From: Bathynomus jamesi
Taxonomy: Eukaryota > Arthropoda > Malacostraca > Isopoda > Cirolanidae
DNA: 64,000 nt
NCBI GenBank assembly: GCA_023014485.1
Contig: JAJOZX010002575.1
Span: 538,501 to 602,500 of the forward strand
Direction: 5' to 3'
Position numbers and translations under genes: made by a program
The notes under the pieces: model-generated
The model's database searches: none
What the model was told of the DNA's origin: nothing
The model's input: the letters and a program-made list of their open reading frames with translations, nothing else
Shown: positions 36,495 through 46,183 of the stretch, piece after piece
Layout: every line of letters starts with the position of its first letter
How positions within the stretch are numbered: the first letter of the stretch is position 1

Positions 36495-36680
36495 ATGTCT
36501 GAAAATATATCAAGTAAGAAAGGGAAACAGAAGTTTTCACATAATGGATATTTGTATGTGTTTGATAAATGTAGCAAGCGCGACCCTTCGTTACTTTTTT
36601 GGCGGTGCGAGCAAAAGAGTCAGTGTATTATAAGGTGTGTGTATATAATATGGGTACTTTTCCGTTATCTGCCCCCTTGA
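36495..36680 (+). pseudogene. FLYWCH zinc-finger fragment, left arm
   Basis: The frame reads MSENISSKKGKQKFSHNGYL, then YVFDKCSKRD, then LLFWRCEQKSQCIIR. It has the order F..GY.Y...-WRC-.....C of a FLYWCH finger. The final His expected after the last Cys is lost where the palindromic loop begins. Translation beyond that point is loop sequence. Confidence 0.65.
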
Positions 36681-36763
36681 CGATTGGTTAGGTTAAGTTG
36701 TGATATTTTTGATAGTTTTAATGAAAATATCATGACTGAACCTAACCAATCGTCAATGGGGCA
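36671..36763. repeat. Central palindrome (copy 2)
   Basis: CCCCTTGACGATTGGTTAGG at the left is the inverse of CCTAACCAATCGTCAATGGG at the right, closing over a TGATATTTTTGATAG/..TGAAAATATCA core. The same sequence, with C-to-A type changes, lies at 49679-49776, and half of it at 5555-5610. Confidence 0.85.
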
Positions 36764-36936
36764 GATAACGGAAAAGTACCCATATTATATATACACCTTA
36801 TAATACACTGACTCTTTTGCTCGCACCGCCAAAAAAGTAACGAAGGGTCGCGCTTGCTACATTTATCAAACACATACAAATATCCATTATGTGAAAACTT
36901 CTGTTTCCCTTTCTTACTTGATATATTTTCAGACAT
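36742..36936 (-). pseudogene. FLYWCH zinc-finger fragment, right arm (mirror copy)
   Basis: A copy of the left-arm finger on the opposite strand, with an essentially identical protein up to the last Cys. Identical protein on both strands shows that the two arms are recent or gene-converted. Confidence 0.65.
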
Positions 36937-38884
36937 TTATGCTATTAAGGGCAACAACACATTTTAATTTTGAATTAATTCTTTTGCATGAATCTGAAGT
37001 TAAATATGTTAAATAAGTTAAATAAGGTAAGGATAAATATACCACATAGGCATGGTGTCCATAGGCATAATGTCCAGTAGGCAAACTGTCCAGTAGGCAA
37101 ACTGTCCAGTAGGCAAACTGTCGTAGGCAAACTGTCCGTAGGCAAACTGTCCGTAGGCAAACTGTCCGGCCACGAGAAGATTAATACGAAATCTACATAC
37201 AATGTTCTTGATGTTAAATCAAGGTATCAAAGAGGTCTAAAGGAGAATGTGTAGAATTTATGACCCAATGTTTAAGAAAATCTGACTGCTTTCCACGTGA
37301 TGACTATAAGGAAGTTGCTGAAACAAGTTTAATGCTTTTAGGAGAGGTTTCCAGAGAAAACAGTCAGTGGCGGAAACCTGGTGCAATGCACCGTGCCAGG
37401 TGGATGGCAATGATTTTGTATACAAATAAAATGTATGCTTTTGCCCACCAAGCATCATATGATGAATCATTGATTAAGAAATTAAAGAGAATGTGTCTAT
37501 TTAATGCATTAATTTATGGAAAATACTGGCTTTTATGTTCTAATTCACTAGATAGTCCAGCTAATGATCTGAAGTTTTATGATGATTTGGTGAATTACAA
37601 GAAGGAAGATAGGGAAGTTGCAAATGCTGCTTTGAAATCTTTTGCCAATCATTACTGGTATTTGACGGAGGAAGTGGTCCCTTTGAGTTTCTTTGGATCG
37701 CTAAGTAATGATGAAAAAGATAAGATCGCAAAATCCTTAAACAAATATCCAGTTCCAGAAAATTATGTATGTGGGCAACCTGTTTCCCCATTTTAAAGGA
37801 AGACCAAAGCTTCATCAGCTAGTAGGTCCAATTTCATGGCATTTATTTCAATGCTGTGGGTCAAAACCAGACTCATGGATAAAGAAACCAGCATCAACAT
37901 GGGAAGAGGTCGATGACAACAACAAACAAAAAACATTCTTTCATCTATTAGAGTAGTCAATGACACCGCTGAAAGAGGAATCAAGCTGGTTCAAGACTTT
38001 CATGACAAATGTCAAAATGAAGAAGATTTCAAGGTCTTTTGCAAATTGTGGAAGAGAATAGAAGACTAATTCCTGATCCTAGTAAAGAGACTCTTAAAAG
38101 AATGAAACTCAGTAAAGAATAGTTTTTTAACAGATAGATTAGGTATTTTTATTTGCAGAGATTGTTTTAATTTAGAAGAGGCTGATTTTTTTTTGTTATT
38201 AAATATACCATAAATTGTCTTTTCTTATTTTTATGTTTAAAAAGCTCTATATCAATGATTTCTAATTAGGAAACTTGTTTCTTTTATTTTTTTGAGGAAA
38301 GTGTGAATAAAGGAAAAAAAAAACGATGGGACCTCACAACTATAGATAAAGTGTTAATTTTTAGCTTTATTTTATATGTATATAGTTTTGAGGTTGTCCT
38401 CACTTTGTATAGGCTAGTTATAATAAACTAATTATGATTTGCATTATAACTAGCAAATACAAAGCCCATCGCCGAGAAGCTGCATTGGGGTGATGCTTCA
38501 AAGGTGGCGGTAACACCTTATTTAAGAAGAAGGCACTGCAAGCAAAAAAAATTTTTAATTTAAATTTTTAAAAAATAAATTAAAATTTTCAAAATTAAGT
38601 AAATTTCTATTTTGATGAACTTTTCTAATAGAACTTTTGATTCTAAATAATTTTTATTCTATAACAGTTTTCGATAAAGTTTGATAGTGTTTGAGATATA
38701 TGGGGTTTTTATGAAAAGGGGATGCGCAAAACTTCAAGGGGGGGGTGGGGGGGATTCAAAATTTGTCGGATTAGAAAATGCCTGTAAAATTCGTGTTTAG
38801 GACATCATTTGGCACACATTAGACTCCTGGACCTTGACTTTTTTGAAAATGACCCAAAATGGTACACCCTAATGGGGCGAATAC

Positions 38885-39420
38885 AGGAACTCATTATTCG
38901 AATACGAATAGGAATACATTTGAAAGTATTCATGAATGTATTCATGAATACTTTCAAATCAAGTCCAAATACAAAAACGCAAGTAAACAATATGGGTTTG
39001 TATGAAGTTTATTATTACTATTAAAATAAATCCATCTAATGAAAGGACATAATTATGGAAGACAATATGGAGACCAGCTACATTCTACAGAATTATCCAA
39101 TCACAGTTCTGCCTCTGACAAAGTTTTATTCAGTTATTGGTTGTCTACGTGTCTACAAAGGGAGGATTTTCGAATATGGCAGTTGAAGGAAACATTTTCG
39201 ACCGCCGTGGAGTAAAGTCGAATAATAGGTATTCATGAAAATATTCGGTGAATTCAAATACTTTTTCATAATATTCGAATACGAATATGAATACGTTGAC
39301 ATTTCCTACGCAAGTATTCAAATACGAATATGAATACTTTAAAAAGCTGTATTCGAACGCATTCGTATATAGTATATGATAAATAATGAATACGAATACC
39401 TCATGCCTGGTTGTTGGTCA
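38885..39420. repeat. GAATAC-rich repeat (probable hAT-type MITE)
   Basis: Dense, degenerate copies of the hexamer GAATAC/GTATTC occur at both ends (38890-38960 and 39225-39400), with AGG-ACTCATTATTCG at the left and the inverse of CCTCATGCCTG at the right. No duplication of the flank was found, so the boundaries are provisional. The middle (39000-39200) is non-coding. Confidence 0.5.
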
Positions 39421-39628
39421 GATTTATAAATCGGTCCCTAAAAAAATAGCATACACAGAAAAGAAAGACATTTTAACTCTTCGAGAAATCGTTTCTAAAT
39501 GTGGTGGTTATCAACTGTATGTTTAGGTGTGCTCTTTACAGTTTGTACTAATAACTTTTATTCTTGCTCTCAAACCATTTTATAAACGGATCCCATTCCC
39601 CATGTAAATAAATAAAATTCAGTGAAAC

Positions 39629-39802
39629 ATGGAGTGGCTTCCAACCTCGCTTCAATTCACTAAACCCTTCGATTTGGAAGAGTTTCAAAGAGAAGGCATA
39701 TTGGCGAAGGAGGGAAAATTTACTTCAAAGGGATACTTGAATGTGGCAATCAGAGAAGAGAAAAAGTCTCAGGGTTCTGATGGAAAATCATTTTATTTTT
39801 AG
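39629..39802 (+). CDS. Small open frame of 57 codons, unknown
   Basis: Reads MEWLPTSLQFTKPFDLEEFQ..., has an acidic/basic balance unlike shifted repeat sequence, and ends at TAG (39800-39802). It is preceded by an AT-rich stretch and has no recognised domain. It could be a first or internal exon of a decayed element. There is no neighbouring frame to support it. Confidence 0.2.
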   Translation: MEWLPTSLQFTKPFDLEEFQREGILAKEGKFTSKGYLNVAIREEKKSQGSDGKSFYF

Positions 39803-39907
39803 TTTCCTTAATGATATTCCATGCTTTAATAGACTCCATTTTTGAAAACAAATTGTTGACTTACTTTATACAGCTGAAAATTTAATACTATCATTTCACG
39901 AATTGAA

Positions 39908-39926
39908 ATATATATATATATATATA

Positions 39927-39991
<65 letters not shown>
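39908..39991. repeat. (TA)n microsatellite
   Basis: A long TA run abuts the outer edge of an R1 palindrome, as at other R1 copies. Confidence 0.95.
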
Positions 39992-39993
<2 letters not shown>

Positions 39994-41640
39994 GAATGAA
40001 CTCAGAATGGGTTCCTGAGTTTTTTATGATACACCCAGACCGTGCATGGAACAAGGAACTCTTCTGGGATAATTAAATCCACTATAGTCCGAATAAGTAA
40101 TGGTAAATGACAAATACCATAGTTTTTCTTTTTCATGATGCAAGCCCGACGTGGGCAACGGGTCTCTCGCAAAGAGGTTCCATAAATATGCTTCCCTCAC
40201 CAGCTATCTGCAAAGCAGACAGGATCCAGCTTTGGGACATGGATCTAGGGTTTAAAGCAGCCTAGCCCCACTACATTCAGAACCTCAATATAAGTAAAAC
40301 ACTCGTTGCATTCACGTCGGATTGAATAAATCAAAGAAAAGGGTAACTATTATATTTTTAGCCAAACCAAAACTTAAACCTCAACTGGCAGAATTGAGCG
40401 TCCACTTTTCAAGACCATAACATGTCCGTTTCATGATGGGAATGAACTCAGAATGGTTCCCTGTCTGCTTTGCAGATAGCTGGTGAGGGAGCTATATTTA
40501 TGGGACCTCTTTGCGAGAGACCCGTTGCCCACGTCGGGCTTGCATCATGAAAAAGAAAAACTATGGTATTTGTCATTTACCATTACTTATTGGGACTATA
40601 GTCAGAGCTGGGCAATAAATACATTGAATGTATTTAAATACTAAATACTAAATACATGGGAGAAATGTATTTAAATACTAAATACTAAATACATTTTACG
40701 AATGTATTTAGATACTAAATACAAAATACATCAATTGTATTTAAATACATTTGTAAATCATTTTAAATACATACAAATTTTAACATATGCATTCACCTAA
40801 GCCCATGACACGCACACGATAAAGAAATCAACCCTTTCGACTAAGAGTGGCACACACTGATTGAACTGACACTTTGAAACATGAACCATGCTGTACTACA
40901 CTGTCGACGCGTCGTACTGTGCTAGTACAGACGTGTATTAAACCAGTAAAGTATTTACATTTTTATATTTTGAGTATTTAAATACATTGATTTAAATACT
41001 CATTAAAGTATTTAAATACTATATTTAAATACATGAAAAACAATGTATTTATAAATACAGTTCTAAATACACAATGTATTTAAATACGTATTTAAATACA
41101 AATGTATTTAAATACTGCCCAGCTCTGACTATAGTAGATTTACTTATCCCAGAAGAGTTCTTTGTTCCATGCACGGTCTGTGTGTATCATAAAAAACTCA
41201 GGGAACCATTCTGAGTTCATTCCCATCATGAAACGGACATGTTATGTGCCTTGAAAAGTGGACGCTCAATTCTGCCAGTTGAGGTTTAAGTTTTGGTTTT
41301 GGCTAAAAATATAATAGTTACCCCTTTTTCTTTGATTTATTCAATCCGACGTGAATGCAACGAGTCTTTTACTTATATTGAGGTTCTGAATGTAGTGGGG
41401 CTAGGCTGCTTTAAACCCTAGATCCATGTCCCAAAGCTGGATCCTGTCTGCTTTGCAGATAGCTGGTGAGGGAAAGCTATATTTATGGGACCTCTTTGCG
41501 AGAGACCCGTTGCCCACGTCGGGCTTGCATCATGAAAGAAAAACTATGGTATTTGTCATTTACCATTACTTATTCGGACTATAGTGGATTTAATTATCCC
41601 AGAAGAGTTCCTTGTTCCATGCACGGTCTGTGTGTATCAT
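39992..41640. repeat. Dispersed repeat R1, inverted pair (copy b), with nested hAT MITE
   Basis: The left half (about 40009-40440) and right half (about 41150-41640) are inverted copies. GAATGAACTCAGAATGG, the TGCATGGAACAAGGAACTC / GTTCTTTGTTCCATGCACGG boundary, GACAAATACCATAG, CTCACCAGCTATCTGCAAAGC and GAGCGTCCACTTTTCAAG occur in mirrored order. A further R1 segment at 40470-40600 is interrupted by the hAT MITE. No coding content. Small frames here are repeat artefacts. Confidence 0.85.
40603..41127. mobile_element. hAT-type MITE filled with TATTTAAATAC units
   Basis: The ends CAGAGCTGGGCAATAAATAC and the inverted ..GTATTTAAATACTGCCCAGCTCTG are flanked by a perfect 8-bp duplication ACTATAGT (40595-40602 and 41128-41135). 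About 150-190 bases on each side consist of degenerate AAATAC/GTATTT hexamers. The middle is GC-richer, unrelated and non-coding. Confidence 0.93.
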
Positions 41641-41649
41641 ATATATACA

Positions 41650-42368
41650 CAGCGTGTCCCAAAGAAATGTATACCCACTTTGTTCGATAATACCAGCTAT
41701 GAGGATAATAAATATATTACTTTGTATATGTTTTTTAATAAAGAATTTTCTCCTGAATCTAAATATGTAATTATTTTTATTAAAAATTGAAAAACAAAAA
41801 TGTTACAGATGTTTAAATTATAATTATTATTTTCGAGACTTCATGTGCGATATTTTCTAATATTTTAACCGACTGTTTTGAGATACTTATGTTTAGTGTT
41901 GATATTGAAGCATAAATGTTGTAATTATTAGTTAATTCAAAAAATTTACAAATTCCATGGTTAAATGACACTTTATCTAATATGTTCAAATTGTCGTTAG
42001 AAAAGAACAAACGTCGCAGAGTTATAGATGTTAGATAAGGTTAGCAAAACTGTAGTCTTGCCTAATTAGAACTCAACGAAATGGCTAGCTAAGCTAGGCA
42101 CTAAACATAAGTATCTCAAAACAGTCGGTTAAAAGGCAGGCCAGGCCATAAAAAAAAATATTAGAAAATATCGCACATGAAGTCTCGAAAATAATAATTC
42201 TAATTTAAACATCTGTAACTTTTTTGTTCTTCATTTTTATAAAAATAATTACATATGTAGATTCAGGAGAAAATTCTTTATTAAAAAACATATAAACAGT
42301 AATATATTTATTACCTCATAGCTGGTATTATCGAACAAAGTGGGTATACATTTCTTTGGGACACGCTG
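41650..42368. mobile_element. Long foldback MITE (mariner-type ends)
   Basis: Nearly the whole element is two inverted arms of roughly 300 bp. CAGCGTGTCCCAAAGAAATG is mirrored by CATTTCTTTGGGACACGCTG, and the pairing reaches the ACTGTTTTGAGATACTTATG block in the middle. TA-rich flanks suit a TA target. The open frame at 41813-42010 is an arm artefact. Confidence 0.85.
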
Positions 42369-42389
42369 TATATATATATATATATATAT

Positions 42390-42860
42390 ATTCAACAATA
42401 ATTACAGGCCCATCTATTGCTGTTGCCTATTGCTTCTCGAAGCTAATACACTATTATAGAAACTTTTGCTACGCTGATTAAATGATTACTTATTAACATC
42501 TAATCAGTGAAGTCGAATAAGGCAGTTCTGTACAATGAAGTTAAAGACTTCTCTTTCGTACCTTCTGCCTAATATATATATGGGTAGCAACTCGGTGAAT
42601 TATGAAAAAAAGTTCTGGTAGAACTCTAAATTGACTTATAATAGTTCTTTCAGACTTCTACGTAAGTTACTCCCGAAATGTTCAGCTTCGCAAATGTTTG
42701 CTGATCACGATATCTAGAGCTTCCCAGAGGTAACAAGACGTTGCTCAATACAGTATAATACAAAGAATTAAAAAAAATCAGCCAACCCATTGTCCAAGCT
42801 ATTCATCAGTCCCTGCCATTGTTGAATTCGACCACCTCTCCCGGGCTGACATTCATTGCT
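42390..42860 (+). pseudogene. Remnant of the YADD-type LINE, internally deleted
   Basis: Starts with AACAATAATTACAGGCCCAT (NNYRPI..A in the parent at about 51190), jumps over most of the RT, and ends with the 3' text CTTCCCAGAGGTAACAAGACG found at 52200-52230 in the parent. Heavily mutated and not translatable. Confidence 0.7.
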
Positions 42861-43160
42861 CCGTGACCGCTTGTAGTTTGTGGTTTGGTGGGTGTCCCTT
42901 TCTAATGCCCCGGTTGGGGGTGGGTTGTTGACGTATTACTTTATGCATGACAATAATACCGGAAACACTCCCATAGATATCTTCATATTAGTTTTTCACT
43001 CGACTTCAACTGAGGAACGAACATTGTTTATCTTCGTTGTAATTTCAGAATTTACCTTAAGTTAAACTGTTCATAAAACACACTAATATAAATTTACACA
43101 GTTATTACGAAACGTCGCTGTTTTTATACTTTTAATCTTATGTTTATTGTATTAAATTAC
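42861..43160. other. Spacer, no gene recognised
   Basis: Moderately AT-rich with a short 61-codon frame (42880-43065) of no recognised type. Confidence 0.4.
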
Positions 43161-43164
43161 ACAT

Positions 43165-43503
43165 TTTTATATAGAGGAAGGCGAGGCCAAAGACGATGGC
43201 CCGCGAAAACACCCTTCCCATAGAAGAAAAAGAGAGCCAAAATCAAGGTCCAGGGTTTCCAGTTGTCTGGATACTCTGCATTTGAAAGATTGGACGTCAT
43301 AAACAGTGGGAAAGATGGATTGACGAAGATTGTTCAAGAGTTCACCGGTTGAGTAGATGAAAGATTGAAAATACCGATTAACCCTTGCGTTGGAGAGTTG
43401 GACAGAAAAGGAATGAGAAAGTTTAGAAACTCCGGTGCTGCGTGCTCTCCTTAAAGAAGGAGGTATGCAGTTAGAGAGTTCAGAAGAGCAGTGTCCTCTA
43501 TAA
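43165..43503 (-). pseudogene. LINE copy 2, 3' piece (separated by transposon)
   Basis: On the - strand from 43503: TATAGAGGACACTGCTCTTC followed by SSELSNCIPPSLRRARSTGV, then LSHSFSVQLSNARVNRYFQSF and a 3' tail, the same order as 9715-10030 of copy 1. It continues the frame broken at 46184, the transposon lying between. Confidence 0.85.
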
Positions 43504-46183
43504 CACTGGTATGCATCAATTTTGCTGTCAAGGGTTTTGTAAGTGATTCTTATAGAGTTTTTCCTGCTGATTTCGAATCTGCAATCCGTTTTTCTCAATC
43601 AGCTCAGGTTATCCGGCTATGGCCTCATAAGTAAAATAGAATTTTTCGTGATTTTGTCAAAGCGGAATTGGAACAGTAACATCTATCATCACTTGTTTCA
43701 CTTGTATAATATCTTTTTTTACTTTTCAGGCATATAGATAAAATATTTCATAATGAATAGAGCGTGTAAAAATGATCCCAATAGATTCTGCTACATATGT
43801 GGGACGGTTACCATGCCAAATAACCAGTGCCAAATCACTAAATTTGTGAAGACAATGTATAGAGCATACTTTGGAATTAAGCCCCTCATATGTGCTTGAA
43901 AATTTGAGAAGATGGAGCAAAGGCAGAGCGAAATCTTTGCCTTTTGGAATTCCCATGATTTGGAGAGAAGGAAAGGATCACGTGACAGATTGCTATTTCT
44001 GCATGACAAACCTCCAAGGTGGGCTTATAATTTTATTTTTCTTAAATATTTTGAAATCCTCGTATGAAACTTGACATAATATTCACCATAATGTAATATT
44101 CACCATATATAGCATAATATTCACCATAATGGTAATCATACATTTACATATACATATTGTTATAGAAAATACATTTACACATACATATTGTTATACAAGT
44201 TACATTTACATATAGAGACTCCATCGACCTATTTCATATCTTACAGACCGCAGCCTTCCCTCACGAGCCGCCACTGTCTGAATGCTTCTTCTATTTCATA
44301 TGCAAGTTTTATATCCATGTTTCTGTGTTTCTATTTTCAGGAGTTAACAAGAAGAATAAACACATTGTTGTATACCCTGACATTCCTTCTGCTATGAGAC
44401 CTGTACCCCATGGTCCTGGAATTCCAATACCCGACCCACCTCAAACCCTGGACTTCGATGATTCTGATGATGAATCAATGACCAATGCTAATGACCAGTC
44501 CCAGTCGTATATACCTCAAAATACCGCTTCAAATGAGCCGAGGCCTCTCAACCAGGCCAAACTTAATGGTCTTACCAGGGATTTAGGACTTTCCAAATTA
44601 GCTGCCGAGATCTTGGGCTCACGACTTCGAGAGGACAACTTGCTGGCTCCGGGAACAACATTCTCCTGGTATAGGAAACGAGAGGAAGAATTCCGCAAGT
44701 TTTTCGCAGTGCACGAAAATACCTCTTCCTTAGTGTACTGCTGCAATGTTGAGGGGCTAATCGAATCCTTGGGCCTGCCATATAACGCATCAGAATGGAG
44801 GCTATTTATAGACTCGTCTAAACGAAGTTTGAAAGCAGTACTTTTCAACATTGGGAATAGGGTTGCATCAGTCCCTGTAGCACATTCCGTACAACTTACT
44901 GAGAGCTACGATAACATGAAAATTTTACTGGATGCTCTCGTATACGACCAACATAACTGGAGGATCTGTGGAGATTTGAAGGTAATACTAATATCATAAG
45001 TAAACTATTGCTATTGACTATGTTGTTTTTCCAAAGGTTATTTGAGAGCGTATAAGAACACTTAACTTCCCTACAGAAGTGATACAGTCCAATGCATAGA
45101 TTTTTTTATCTGATAGAACAAATTCTCTAAATTCTTTAAATATTTTCATTTTTTTTCAGATTGTGGCATTTGTGTTGGGAATGCAAGGGGGATACACGAA
45201 ATACCCATGTTTCCTCTGCAAATGGGATAGCCGAGCGGATGAGAAGCACTATGCACAGCGTGAATGGGCATCCAGAGAGAATTTTGAACCTGGGTCGCAT
45301 AATGTCGTTTCAGTGCCCCTTGTACCACCAACAAAAATTTTGCTCCCACCACTTCATATTAAGCTGGGCTTGATGAAAAATTTCAGCAAATCAATGAATA
45401 AGGAGGGTTCAGCATTCCGATATCTCGAGAGTAAATTTCCTCAAATATCTGATGCTAAACTAAATGCTGGGGTTTTTGATGGTCCTCAAATTCGAACTTT
45501 GATCAAGGATACTCAGTTTGAAAACGCAATGACTCTAACTGAGAAGAATGCCTGGCAGGCATTCAAATCAGTTGTCACTGATTTTCTTGGCAAGCGTAGA
45601 AGTCCAGAATACGAGTCCGTTGTCGAAAACTTGATGGAAGCTTTCAAAGCTCATGGGTCGCGCATGTCCATAAAAATGCACTTTTTGTGGCCCCACTTGG
45701 ACTATTTTCCTGAAAATTGCCGGGATTATAGTGAGGAACAGGGTGAACGATTTCACCAAGATATCAAAATAATGGAAGAGAGGTACCAGGGAAACTGGGA
45801 TATCAATATGCTGGCGGACTATTGCTGGTGTTTGAAGCGAGACGTGCCCGAAGAAAAACACAGACGGAAAGCCAAAAAAAACTTCATTCCTTCCTCAATA
45901 AACTTTTTTCCATATTCATTGTATGAATAAAAGTATTTATTCACACAATGTTTTCATTTTTCACGAGTGTTCTTATAATATTACTCGTATCTACAGTGTT
46001 TAAGCTAAAAAAATCAATAAATTTGGGGATAAAATTGGACTTATAATAAATGGCCAATAGAGAAAAAACCTGACCTGATTGAGGAAAACCAATGTCATTT
46101 TCGAATTCAGCATGGTCGAATTATATAATATGAGTTGAAAAAACCCTCACAGCAGACAAAACAATTTCATATGCATACCAGTG
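43504..46183 (+). mobile_element. CACTGG-ended DNA transposon, copy 2 (2,680 bp), inserted in a LINE
   Basis: The left end CACTGGTATGCAT and right end ATGCATACCAGTG are perfect 13-bp inverted repeats, flanked by TAA (43501-43503 and 46184-46186). A second inverted block lies inside (43565-43612 and 46066-46118, with TTTTTCTCAATCAG / CTGATTGAGGAAAA). The LINE text stops at one end and resumes at the other, with the sequence on either side matching an uninterrupted site at about 9715 in LINE copy 1. That gives direct evidence of a mobile insertion. Confidence 0.95.
43753..45930 (+). CDS. Transposase-like protein of the CACTGG element (three exons)
   Basis: Exons: 43753-44018, 44341-44981 and 45160-45930, with GT/AG borders (CCAAG|GTGGGC..TTTTCAG|GAGTTA; TTGAAG|GTAATA..TTTCAG|ATTGTG) that keep the frame. 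Exon 1 has CYICG and TDCYFC zinc-binding pairs but lost about 10 residues (the DQDKSWAPH part of copy 1) and shifts frame near 43885. Exon 2 has the PSAMRPVPHGPGIPIPDPP linker and LNGLTRDLGLSKLAAEILGS, then FIDSSKRSLKAVLFN and SVPVAHSVQL. Exon 3 carries QGGYTKYPCFLCKWDSRA, KILLPPLHIKLGLMK, GVFDGPQIRTL, KMHFLWPHLD, EQGERFHQDIKIMEERYQG and DYCWCLKRD. I infer it is the element's transposase because it is the only gene within the repeats. Except for the exon-1 break it is open. Confidence 0.8.

Larger units (their letters stand above)
36256..37164. mobile_element. FLYWCH-bearing foldback element (MULE-like)
   Basis: Two arms are inverted copies of each other around a centre near 36715. Each outer arm holds several direct 15-bp units (GGACAGTTTGCCTAC) and then CCTATGGACACCATGCC. 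Inner arm sequence encodes the same FLYWCH finger on both sides. The loop is the palindrome seen also at 5.5 and 49.7 kb. A clean target duplication was not resolved; limits are set by where the interrupted transposase text stops. FLYWCH fingers are common in Mutator-like transposases, so the element is probably a non-autonomous MULE derivative. Confidence 0.7.
34923..38122 (+). pseudogene. Transposase of element C, interrupted and frameshifted
   Basis: From the ATG at 34923: LPSNKDVLSHFIYLRRMQY, IIWQKACIPTI, then LFDISSQNAVELI and a Lys-rich coiled stretch (RLEKEKKRKEKHK). After a shift near 35640 it continues as LVHWDSKLL, ILVTGYPN, then GVSFDTTASNSGWMKGSC and ACRHHVAERVL. The FLYWCH foldback interrupts the text after SKWKK. 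The downstream part resumes with DDYKEVAETSLMLLGEV, GAMHRARWMAMILY, YWYLTEEVVPLSFFG and, after another shift, VVNDTAERGIKLVQDF. The stop is at 38120-38122. Motif order equals that in B and D. I infer a transposase; this copy is dead. Confidence 0.8.
34448..38869 (+). mobile_element. Transposon C, same group as B (split by a FLYWCH foldback)
   Basis: The left end GGGCGTACCATTTTTGGGTC and inverted right end GGGTGTACCATTTTGGGTC pair for about 280 bp (TCAAAAAGTCAAGGTCCAGG and CAAATGATGTCCTAAACACG on both arms). TA lies on either side (34446-34447 and 38870-38871). The gene is on +. Removing the insertion at about 36256-37164 leaves about 3.5 kb, like B. Confidence 0.87.
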
